Assembly (NCBI GenBank): GCA_003819975.1
Contig: RPPU01000362.1
Coordinates: 1 to 5,175 of the forward strand
Length of the DNA stretch: 5,175 nucleotides
Reading direction: 5' to 3'
Source of the DNA: Desulfobacteraceae bacterium
GTDB lineage: Bacteria; Desulfobacterota; DSM-4660; Desulfatiglandales; HGW-15
Shown piece by piece: positions 1 through 3,903 of the stretch (position 1 is its first letter; every line of letters begins with the position of its first letter). Made by a program: the position numbers and the translations under genes. The notes under the pieces were generated by a model that saw only the letters and a list, made by a program, of their open reading frames with translations, was not told the origin of the DNA and searched no databases.

Positions 1-18
1 ATTTTGGTTTTTTATCAC
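1..18 (-). CDS. Possible first six codons of a fifth cassette gene (partial)
   Basis: In the cassette starting at 53, the only start that stays open to the window edge with a suitable upstream signal is a GTG at 18-16, reading M-I-K-N-Q-N. A purine-rich AAGGA lies about nine bases upstream. An ATG further upstream (47-45) meets a TAA after seven codons. The position, about 35 bp after the core site, is normal for a cassette gene. Too little is visible to say anything about the product. Confidence 0.25.
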
Positions 19-47
19 CCTTATTTTTCCTTTTTCGTTATCATACT

Positions 48-104
48 GCCAAACGTGAAATTCAGCCACGCCGTAGCGGCATCGGTTGAAATGACTCGTT
101 AGCC
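48..104 (-). other. attC recombination site of cassette D
   Basis: A 57-bp imperfect palindrome. On the minus strand it runs from R'' GGCTAAC (104-98) to R' GTTTGGC (54-48). The R' box departs from GTTRRRY at its fourth base (T instead of a purine). The inner arms (TTCAACC against GGCTGAA) pair imperfectly, and the centre folds as a GCCG-TAG-CGGC hairpin. The TAA of the cassette D gene lies in R''. Confidence 0.85.
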
Positions 105-434
105 CATCCCACCATTGTCGATCGCAAACAGTGTTTGGAAGATTACATGATGTATGTCTTGTTGCTCCCAATGGTATTCGCTGACCTGCCCCCAACGCGC
201 ATACCGACCCCAGCCCCAGCCTCCTTCCACACTATTAAGGTACAAACACCGCTTACCGAGGACTCCTACGACCCAAACAGGACCGAGGCCAGCATACTGA
301 TTGTGCGACCACTGCTCCGGGGCAATGCGAATACGTTCCCAAAGACGGGCAGCTCGCCCATCAAGTTCGTGGAGAAGCTCGGCTTCCGAATCATTGATCT
401 CTTTTATAATGTTGTCAGTTTTGAGTTCTCTCAT
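99..434 (-). CDS. Unknown cassette-encoded protein, tryptophan- and glycine-rich (cassette D)
   Basis: A 111-residue protein that I do not recognise as a named family. The ATG at 434 was chosen. A longer reading starts at a TTG at 464 inside the attC of the preceding cassette, and its extra ten residues are simply attC sequence. There is no strong Shine-Dalgarno sequence before the ATG, as is common in cassettes. The N-terminal third (about 1-38) is charged and probably helical. The remainder is rich in aromatics and glycine: a PEQW motif at 39-42, VWVVGVLG near 53-60, GGWGWGRYARWG near 71-82, EYHW at 86-89, an HH pair at 95-96, and a FAIDNGG ending. There is no signal peptide or membrane segment, so a cytoplasmic, compact beta-rich domain is likely. 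The TAA stop lies inside the attC R'' box. The frame is GC-rich compared with cassettes A and B. Function is unknown. Confidence 0.8.
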   Translation of the reverse strand: MRELKTDNIIKEINDSEAELLHELDGRAARLWERIRIAPEQWSHNQYAGLGPVWVVGVLGKRCLYLNSVEGGWGWGRYARWGQVSEYHWEQQDIHHVIFQTLFAIDNGGMG

Positions 435-445
435 ATTAGATGCTG

Positions 446-509
446 GGCTAACGCTTGAGCTCAACGGCCGCGCGCAGTTTGCGCCGATCGATAGAGCAAT
501 TCGTTAGGT
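446..509 (-). other. attC recombination site of cassette C
   Basis: A 64-bp imperfect palindrome. On the minus strand R'' is ACCTAAC (509-503) and R' is GTTAGCC (452-446), the latter followed by the gene of cassette D. The inner arms (GAATTGCTC near R'', GAGCTCAAGC near R') pair with mismatches around a GC-rich centre containing GGCGCAAACTGCGC. The terminal base of R'' does not match the first bases of cassette C, which is the only mismatch among the four cassettes. Confidence 0.9.
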
Positions 510-773
510 AGTCGACTGTGATCTCTTCTTTACGTAACATTGATGGCAGAGTAACTTTAATTTTAGACAGCTTTCGTTTCTTTCGTTCCATTCACCCTCT
601 TTTAAAAACTCAACATCGCAGATGCCGCACCATGCATCTGGCCATGGATTATCCTTAGTCGATTCTCGCGAGAACCATTCCTGGGAGGGGTTGTCTGCTA
701 AATGCTCGCACACATAGGTTATGTACCCCTTTCCATGACTATCGCAGTCAAAGGTATCTCTTTTTTCTACCAT
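504..773 (-). CDS. Small zinc-ribbon-like cassette protein of unknown function (cassette C)
   Basis: An 89-residue cytoplasmic protein. The ATG at 773 (MVEK) is chosen because GAGAAAGGGAAT, a good ribosome binding site, precedes it; the longer frame from 815 starts inside the attC of cassette B. The sequence has two CxxC knuckles, C49-x2-C52 in PDAWCGIC and C76-x2-C79 in LLCHQC, the arrangement of a four-cysteine zinc ribbon. Extra possible ligands precede them: C10/H13 and C22/H24 (VCEHL). The segment from WPDAWC through EGEWNE to KLLCHQCY resembles, from memory, a widespread family of small uncharacterised bacterial Cys-rich proteins. Zinc binding is inferred from the motifs and no activity is implied. 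Spacing from the core site to the ATG is about 26 bp and the TAA stop lies in the R'' box. Nothing suggests a functional link with the neighbouring cassettes. Confidence 0.85.
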   Translation of the reverse strand: MVEKRDTFDCDSHGKGYITYVCEHLADNPSQEWFSRESTKDNPWPDAWCGICDVEFLKEGEWNERNESCLKLKLLCHQCYVKKRSQSTT

Positions 774-793
774 ATTCCCTTTCTCACGCGCAC

Positions 794-854
794 GCCTAAC
801 AAAAGTGTCAGCCAAAGCCGCGTGGCGGCGATTGGCTGCACATACGGGTTATAG
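794..854 (-). other. attC recombination site of cassette B
   Basis: A 61-bp imperfect palindrome with the best pairing of the short sites. On the minus strand R'' is CTATAAC (854-848) and R' is GTTAGGC (800-794). The inner arms GTGCAGCCAA and TTGGCTGACAC pair with one unpaired base, the usual extrahelical position that sets strand choice. The centre folds as GCCGC-CAC-GCGGC. R'' is an exact complement of the first bases of cassette B. Confidence 0.93.
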
Positions 855-1232
855 ATTCCTGTTTAGTCTATAGTGTTTCTCCAAGTCCTTTACATCGCGA
901 CAAACGATGGACTGAACAAAATAATTGATCTTCTGGAGACTGTTCATAACATCTTTCTTGATTCTTCCGTTCAGATAACGCCCCAAAGTTCGGTAGTTAA
1001 GTTCAAAAATACGATCAACCAGCACAAATTCCGATTCTTTGTCGATTCCTTCTTCATTCATCTTTTTCAACGTGCCCAAGCACTTCTTGAATGCTTTTTC
1101 TACCCGAATCGGATCTGCGCTATACACCTCATCAAGAAACCAAAAGCCATGCCTTCCGGCATTCGTATATCCGTTGCAGTGGTCAATAAAATCAATCAAG
1201 TTCTTTGAAATATGATTTTCTGATTTATTCAT
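849..1232 (-). CDS. Unknown cassette-encoded helical protein (cassette B)
   Basis: A 127-residue protein that I do not recognise. The ATG at 1232 lies only 12 bp beyond the core site of the preceding attC, with a weak purine-rich AGAAAGAA just upstream serving as ribosome binding site. Composition is charged and mostly helix-forming: a short N-terminal helix (about 8-20), a glycine/aromatic turn (NAGRHGFWFLDEVY, about 24-37), then a long amphipathic stretch from about 42 to 120 rich in Lys, Glu, Leu and Ile. There is no signal peptide, membrane segment, Cys motif or recognisable catalytic motif. The TAA stop falls inside R''. AT-rich codon use matches cassette A rather than C and D, which suggests separate origins. 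A small antitoxin- or immunity-type protein is possible but nothing in the sequence proves it. Confidence 0.8.
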   Translation of the reverse strand: MNKSENHISKNLIDFIDHCNGYTNAGRHGFWFLDEVYSADPIRVEKAFKKCLGTLKKMNEEGIDKESEFVLVDRIFELNYRTLGRYLNGRIKKDVMNSLQKINYFVQSIVCRDVKDLEKHYRLNRNL

Positions 1233-1238
1233 TTCTTT

Positions 1239-1351
1239 CTATAACATGCGCTTAACCTGCGAGGTGTAATGACGCGATTCTTGCCGAGGAGCGTAGCGAC
1301 GACAAGCAAGAATCGTGACATAGCCGAACCAGGTTGAAGCAATTGTTGGAC
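1239..1351 (-). other. Long attC recombination site of cassette A
   Basis: A 113-bp site, about twice as long as the other three. On the minus strand R'' is GTCCAAC (1351-1345) and R' is GTTATAG (1245-1239). The outer arms are GCTTCAACCTG and CAGGTTAAGC, which pair perfectly except for one extra C, the extrahelical base typical of attC sites. A second perfect 10-bp stem (CGATTCTTGC with GCAAGAATCG) lies inside, around a GC-rich loop. It comes from a different attC subfamily than its neighbours. Confidence 0.93.
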
Positions 1352-1352
1352 G

Positions 1353-1955
1353 CTATTTCCAAATTTCCCACCATTTCTTCTTTTTTTCTTTCTTATCATT
1401 AATTTCTTTCAATCTATTTCGCAATTCATTACTTGCACCTTTAAGTGTATTGAATAAGCCATCATCTATTCTTGGCCTAGAATAGAACCCCCAAGGCCAA
1501 TGTACAAATAATAAATCATAACGCTCGGTAATTTTCATTAATATATCATTCAGCCGTATGGCTGTTTCATCATCAGCTAAAAGAAAATCAAACCATATAT
1601 GAGTAATTATACCTCCATTATGTTCTACAAACAACTTTACTTTATCATCTCCATATCCATTTGTGTTTTTACACTTTTCCCTATAGGTACTATATCCGGT
1701 ATAGACTTCATCGTATTTACCAATTGCATTTCCTACTGTTTCTTCAAATTCGTTTATGCCAATCAGCTTATCTTTTAATGTACATTGAGGCTCTTTCCTC
1801 ATATACATTTCGGTCCACCCAATTCCATTTGGTGCTTTGTGCTGTTCTGAAAAGCTATTTATGGCATCTATTTCTTGCTTAATGTATTCTTCGTTTTCAA
1901 TTGGAGCTAATTCAATTTGACAATAATCATCTTCGTGAAAGTAGATTTCTTTCAA
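1353..1955 (-). CDS. Unknown 200-residue cassette-encoded protein (cassette A, first in the array)
   Basis: A soluble acidic-then-basic protein of 200 residues. The start is a TTG at 1955 with a strong GAGG five bases upstream. The frame is open further upstream, to a TGA beyond the core site, but has no ATG, and the upstream codons are core-site sequence. Visible features: an acidic N-terminus FHEDDYCQIEL (about 6-16); a YDEVYTGYSTYREKC segment in the middle; an HNGGIITHIWFDFLLADD segment that looks like a beta-strand pair; LLFVHWPWGFYSRP near 150; and a lysine-rich tail ending KKKKWWEIWK. There is no signal peptide or membrane helix. The overall look resembles the small immunity-like proteins often carried by cassettes, but this is an impression, not a family assignment. 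TAG lies just beyond R''. As the proximal cassette it would be the best expressed. Confidence 0.85.
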   Translation of the reverse strand: MKEIYFHEDDYCQIELAPIENEEYIKQEIDAINSFSEQHKAPNGIGWTEMYMRKEPQCTLKDKLIGINEFEETVGNAIGKYDEVYTGYSTYREKCKNTNGYGDDKVKLFVEHNGGIITHIWFDFLLADDETAIRLNDILMKITERYDLLFVHWPWGFYSRPRIDDGLFNTLKGASNELRNRLKEINDKKEKKKKWWEIWK

Positions 1956-1966
1956 ATTTTCCTCTG

Positions 1967-1977
1967 CGCCGAAGGCG
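1967..1977 (-). promoter_or_regulatory. Short GC hairpin in the leader of the cassette A gene
   Basis: CGCC-TTC-GGCG forms a four-base-pair hairpin with a small loop, between the core site and the GAGG ribosome binding site of the TTG-started gene. It could shield or position the ribosome binding site. It is short, and the GC-rich bases are part of the cassette's leading end, so it may have no role. Confidence 0.25.
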
Positions 1978-1980
1978 TCC

Positions 1981-2014
1981 GTCCAACAAGTGATTAGGCC
2001 GTTTTCTGTCTAAT
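1981..2014 (-). other. Proximal core site of the array: candidate attI, or worn attC
   Basis: On the minus strand, GTTGGAC at 1987-1981 is the point where cassette A was inserted: TTGGAC matches the cassette's own R'' box GTCCAAC. Beyond it (1988-2100) I find no R'' box or pairing arm that would make a complete attC. There is only a local hairpin (GATTAG at 1992-1997 with CTAATC at 2010-2015). A single core site without the palindromic partner is how attI sites look, and the position at the array head fits. The adjacent integrase that would confirm attI is missing, so a decayed attC cannot be excluded. Confidence 0.5.
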
Positions 2015-2066
2015 CCTCAAAAATGAGTAACATACTGCAAGAAAAAATTAACATAATTAAGAACAC

Positions 2067-2096
2067 TTGCAAAAACAGATAAGTCCTGATTTATAT
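2067..2096 (+). promoter_or_regulatory. Weak candidate promoter pointing away from the array
   Basis: TTGCAA (2067-2072) and TTATAT (2091-2096) are separated by 18 bp, a fair sigma70-like match. It lies upstream of a good ribosome binding site and ATG at 2153. The surrounding DNA is very AT-rich, so chance matches are expected. The rest of 1988-2185 shows no gene. It holds two similar 15-16 base motifs at 2016-2030 and 2145-2160 of the form CTCAANANATGAGTAA, both with CTCA/TGAG dyads. On the minus strand I see no convincing Pc promoter for the cassettes. Confidence 0.25.
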
Positions 2097-2152
2097 AAAA
2101 ATATACCGCCCGAAAGCGATTGTTATTTTTAAAAGACAGGGGAACTCAAGAG

Positions 2153-2203
2153 ATGAGTAAATTAAAGTTAAAACAGCTCAAAAAATCAACCTTTTTTCTG
2201 TGA
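2153..2203 (+). CDS. Sixteen-codon plus-strand frame, possibly the stump of a divergent gene
   Basis: AGGGGA at 2138-2143 lies nine bases before an ATG, a better start signal than any cassette gene has. The frame reads MSKLKLKQLKKSTFFL and stops at TGA. Its place and direction, divergent from the cassettes and just past the candidate attI, are where an integron integrase gene begins. No integrase motifs follow in any frame before the next remnant. It may be a truncated gene head, a leader peptide, or chance. Confidence 0.2.
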   Translation: MSKLKLKQLKKSTFFL

Positions 2204-2417
2204 TGGAGCCGATTTTACCGCAATGAGGACATTATTTTTTGATCGTGGCTTGTGGCCGATAACTTCATGCATCTCTTTTTCGTTGCTCAGCCCTTGCAGC
2301 ACGATCTCGATCTTGTTCCGGCCGGTGATGCCGACGATCTGTTTTGGCAGCCGGGCTGTATTTTTGCCTTAGTTCATGCATTTCGGCATCTGCCTTTTCG
2401 GCTGATTCAGCGTTTTT
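2186..2417 (-). pseudogene. Frameshifted remnant of an unknown protein gene
   Basis: Two minus-strand frames join into one protein-like sequence if a single base is restored near 2350-2355. The first (2417 to about 2352) reads ESAEKADAEMHELRQKYSPA. The second (about 2350 to 2186) reads LPKQIVGITGRNKIEIV, continues with LQGLSNEKEMHEVIGHKPRS, and ends SAPSQKKG before TGA. Both have plausible composition and GC-richer codons than the flanks, while the opposite strand's frame looks like their shadow. There is no usable start codon, and a TGA sits just before the first part, so more than one lesion is likely. I do not recognise the family. It lies 82 bp downstream of the toxin gene on the same strand. 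Confidence 0.4.
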
Positions 2418-2478
2418 TCAGCGGTTTTTTCTTAACAATCTATTGTTTTTAAAGCTTTTCATGGGTAAAATTGTTATA

Positions 2479-2490
2479 GCCCGGGAGGGC
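2479..2490 (-). terminator. Weak hairpin after the toxin gene
   Basis: GCCC-TCCC-GGGC begins 10 bases after the toxin stop and is followed by TATAACAATTTT. The stem is only four GC pairs and the T-run is broken, so it would be a poor intrinsic terminator, but the position at the end of the TA operon is right. Confidence 0.3.
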
Positions 2491-2499
2491 AAAAGAATC

Positions 2500-2760
2500 T
2501 TACGGTTTATTCAAGATATCATGAGTGCCAACGGTACGCAAAAGATAGACATCGTCTAAAATCTGAAAAGTAAAGCGGTATGAATATGTAATGCGGCCTT
2601 CCCAAATATTACGGGGGTCTTGCATTTTTTTTATATTCAAAGACGGATGCTGGGGATTGGTAAGTAAAAACCCCAGTTGCTTTTGCGTAAGCTCTTTAAT
2701 GGGCTGGGGTAATTTGGCATATTGTTTTTTAAATTTAGCCGTGAAGGATAAGTGCATCAT
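2500..2760 (-). CDS. RelE/ParE-superfamily toxin of a type II toxin-antitoxin system
   Basis: An 86-residue basic protein with the RelE/ParE pattern: an N-terminal strand and helix (HLSFTAKFKKQYAKLP, 3-18), a second helix (about 19-34), the NPQHPSLNIKKMQDPRNIWEGRI segment (35-57) typical of the core sheet, then YRFTFQILDDVYLLRTVGTHDIL (61-83). RelE-like members cleave mRNA on the ribosome and ParE-like members poison gyrase; the sequence alone does not decide which, though the GTHDIL ending resembles mRNA-interferase-type relatives. Length is normal for the family. It starts with a double ATG; the first, at 2760, lies three bases after the antitoxin stop, with GGAAAG upstream, so translation is probably coupled. 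The second ATG (2757) is also possible. It should be neutralised by the preceding gene's product. It appears intact, with no frameshift. Confidence 0.88.
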   Translation of the reverse strand: MMHLSFTAKFKKQYAKLPQPIKELTQKQLGFLLTNPQHPSLNIKKMQDPRNIWEGRITYSYRFTFQILDDVYLLRTVGTHDILNKP

Positions 2761-2763
2761 TAT

Positions 2764-3039
2764 CTATCTTTCCAAGGCTTTAATTAACTCTTTGGCGCTT
2801 TTGAAAGGACCGGAAACTTTGCCTTGGGCAATATCTTTATCCGCTTCGGTTTCGGCCTTTTGCCATTCCCGGCTATAAAAATACTCTTGGTCAGGCTCTA
2901 TGACTTTGGCCGGTTTAAGCACCATGCCTTCCTGTTTGTTTTCAATGTTAATAAAGTCACCCTCCACGATTTTATATTGTTTGCAAAGGCCGCTGGGTAG
3001 CGTGATTTGGAAACGTTTTTTTACCCTGACTAAAGCCAT
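2764..3039 (-). CDS. AbrB/MazE-type antitoxin
   Basis: A 91-residue protein. Residues about 4-46 (VRVKKRFQITLP, then LCKQYKIVEGDFINIENK and GMVLKPAKVI) form the SpoVT-AbrB swapped-hairpin DNA-binding domain; QITLP followed by GD and a short beta strand is its hallmark. Residues 47-91 (EYFYSREWQKAE, then KSAKELIKALER) are the charged, partly disordered tail expected to wrap the toxin. The antitoxin normally binds its own promoter and represses the operon, more strongly with toxin bound. The ATG at 3039 is preceded by GGAGGGGGG five bases upstream, a very strong ribosome binding site, which fits the excess of antitoxin these systems need. The gene is first in the operon, with the toxin three bases downstream. 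Pairing of an AbrB-fold antitoxin with a RelE-fold toxin is known elsewhere. Confidence 0.9.
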   Translation of the reverse strand: MALVRVKKRFQITLPSGLCKQYKIVEGDFINIENKQEGMVLKPAKVIEPDQEYFYSREWQKAETEADKDIAQGKVSGPFKSAKELIKALER

Positions 3040-3075
3040 GTGAACCCCCCTCCGGTTTTAGATTATGAAGCGTAT

Positions 3076-3091
3076 TGATGAAATGATGAAA
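3076..3091 (-). repeat. Perfect tandem octamer in the TA leader, possible operator
   Basis: TTTCATCA occurs twice in direct tandem (minus strand) between the promoter and the antitoxin start, about 37 bp before the ATG. AbrB-type antitoxins usually bind AT-rich repeats or palindromes near their promoter, so this is a candidate binding site. It is downstream of the expected transcription start. Confidence 0.35.
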
Positions 3092-3118
3092 ATCAGAAAT
3101 TCCGACTCTTTGATTCTC

Positions 3119-3147
3119 ATATTATCAGCCTGAGGGAAAAATGTCAA
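3119..3147 (-). promoter_or_regulatory. Near-consensus sigma70 promoter of the toxin-antitoxin operon
   Basis: TTGACA (3147-3142) and TAATAT (3124-3119) are separated by exactly 17 bp. This is a full-consensus -35 and a five-of-six -10. Transcription should start near 3112, giving a leader of about 70 nt before the antitoxin ATG. A promoter this strong is typical of autorepressed TA operons. Confidence 0.85.
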
Positions 3148-3159
3148 GGTGGGGCTTGA

Positions 3160-3495
3160 AATGAGGCGGGCTCGGATGTTTCCAAATTGATCGGCTGCCG
3201 GTCCAGGGACCGGGCGTTGTTTTTTGCCGCCTTTGAACAATCCGGTCGCGAGACAGCCGAGACGGTCACGGCCAGGTCGACCGAAAAGGGGTTTCCAGAG
3301 CAGGATCAGGGAGCGATCGGGCTCTTCACCGACCGTTACGATGAGAAGGTCAAAGGCTACACCATCGGCGATTTTTCCAAGGAAATCTGCGGTGGCTCGC
3401 ACATGGAAAACATCGGCGCCCTGGGGCATTTCCGCCTTCAAAAAGAAGAAGCCGGTTCCGCCGGCGTGCGCCGCATCCGCGGGGTGTTGGAATAG
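3160..3495 (+). pseudogene. alaS: Orphan C-terminal fragment of alanyl-tRNA synthetase
   Basis: The plus-strand frame ending at TAG 3495 carries the end of the AlaRS editing (tRNA-SAD) domain: QGAIGLFTDRYDEKV, then YTIGDFSKEICGGSH, MENIGALGHFRLQKEE and AGSAGVRRIRGVLE. The CGGSH motif supplies the Cys and His zinc ligands used to clear Ser- or Gly-mischarged tRNA-Ala. Clear similarity starts near 3301. Before that, the same frame is open back to a TGA at 3157 with a GC-rich stretch that I cannot match to AlaRS. The aminoacylation domain and most of the editing domain (well over 500 residues) are absent, and no suitable start exists. The gene ends right after VRRI with no C-Ala domain. It overlaps the TA promoter's upstream side, so a rearrangement cut it. 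Unlike its neighbours it is on the plus strand. Residual function is unlikely. Confidence 0.82.
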
Positions 3496-3501
3496 GCTTT
3501 A

Positions 3502-3600
3502 GGGTACCTCTAAAAATTCGGTATTTTAATGCTTTTCAATTGCTATGTAGCTGATTTTATTAGAACGCACTTGCCGATAAAACCCATTTTTAGAGATCCC
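3502..3600. mobile_element. MITE-like element with terminal inverted repeats and CTTTA target duplication
   Basis: The left end GGGTACCTCTAAAAAT (3502-3517) and the reverse complement of the right end, GGGATCTCTAAAAAT (3586-3600), match except for one substitution and one indel. Similarity continues loosely inward, with a run of T-rich bases on each side. CTTTA stands directly outside both ends (3497-3501 and 3601-3605), as a target-site duplication would. The 99-bp element has no coding capacity, so it would be moved by a transposase elsewhere. It sits 6 bp after the alaS stop. As RNA, the ends could also fold and act as a terminator. The transposase family cannot be assigned from the ends alone. 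Confidence 0.65.
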
Positions 3601-3648
3601 CTTTATTCATTGCTAAAACAAGCGAGGCCATAGACTTCGCTTCAAGCC

Positions 3649-3674
3649 CGTGCAATTGAAACAATCAATGCACG
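3649..3674 (-). terminator. Hairpin downstream of the metallopeptidase locus
   Basis: CGTGCATTG and CAATTGCACG pair with one bulged base around a seven-base loop, about 38 bp past the final stop of the minus-strand gene. There is no T-run on the minus-strand side (GGCTTGAAG follows), so it is not a classic intrinsic terminator. It may protect an RNA 3' end, or it may be part of another small repeat. The rest of 3606-3711 shows nothing further. Confidence 0.35.
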
Positions 3675-3711
3675 CGGATACTTTAATGTGTTTGATCCTA
3701 TGCCGTTTAAA

Positions 3712-3900
3712 CTATTGCTTGGCTGCTTGAATAAGCTCATACCGATCGAAAATGTTCTTCGCCATGTTCAACATGTCTTCGTCGGTCAGGTTCATATCGG
3801 ACGAACTGATCCCAATGATAACATTCCCTTTGCCGATATACATAATCGCCTCGTCTTGCTTTGGTAGGGTTTTGATAAAATCTCCAAAATGAATAATCAT
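3712..3900 (-). pseudogene. C-terminal piece of the metallopeptidase, separated by an in-frame TAG
   Basis: A 62-residue frame with its own ATG at 3900, reading MIIHFGDFIKTLPKQDEAIMYIGKG and ending in an amphipathic helix (DEDMLNMAKNIFDRYELIQA). It is in the same frame as the upstream metallopeptidase, separated only by TAG and one alanine codon. The junction AVKVSF(K)-stop-AMIIHFGDF reads like a continuous beta-strand region. VIIGISS followed by a closing helix is what the C-terminal domain of such a protein could look like. There is no convincing Shine-Dalgarno sequence for the ATG. The best reading is one gene with a late nonsense mutation. The alternatives are re-initiation giving a separate small subunit, or readthrough. 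The piece is otherwise uncorrupted. Confidence 0.6.
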
Positions 3901-3903
3901 CGC

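Larger units (their letters stand above)
1..1987 (-). mobile_element. Integron gene-cassette array (four complete cassettes plus the start of a fifth)
   Basis: Four attC-type recombination sites separate short minus-strand ORFs in a head-to-tail array read right to left. Using the G/TT cleavage point of each core site, the cassettes are A 1245-1986, B 800-1244, C 452-799 and D 54-451; a fifth begins at 53 and leaves the window. The first bases of each cassette are complementary to the R'' box of its own attC: TTGGAC with GTCCAAC (A), TTATAG with CTATAAC (B), TTAGCC with GGCTAAC (D), and TTAGGC with ACCTAAC (C, one mismatch). This is what integrase-made cassette circles predict. A and B are AT-rich while C and D are clearly more GC-rich, which fits cassettes gathered from different sources. 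No integrase is seen in the window. Confidence 0.93.

Noticed and set aside
135..458. Plus-strand ORF opposite cassette D (and a similar one at 301-507)
   Set aside because: It is antisense to a better-supported cassette gene bounded by attC sites, begins and ends without regard to cassette boundaries, and has the low-information composition of a shadow frame.
464..464. Upstream TTG start for the cassette D gene and the 815 start for the cassette C gene
   Set aside because: Both lie inside the attC of the preceding cassette, so the added residues are recombination-site sequence. Internal ATGs at 434 and 773 are better placed.
1..1987. CRISPR array
   Set aside because: The repeats are unequal imperfect palindromes spaced by full ORFs and carry GTTRRRY core sites, so they are attC sites, not CRISPR repeats.
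2252..2452. Plus-strand ORF of 66 codons as a candidate integrase or other gene
   Set aside because: It shows no tyrosine-recombinase motifs and no ribosome binding site, and its composition is that expected opposite the minus-strand coding remnant.
3058..3441. Minus-strand 127-codon ORF opposite alaS
   Set aside because: It is the reverse of the alaS frame across the conserved CGGSH region and runs through the TA promoter, so it is a shadow.
3502..3600. Reading the inverted repeat solely as an alaS terminator
   Set aside because: The arms are 68 bases apart and a direct CTTTA duplication flanks them, which a terminator would not need. A MITE-like element explains more.
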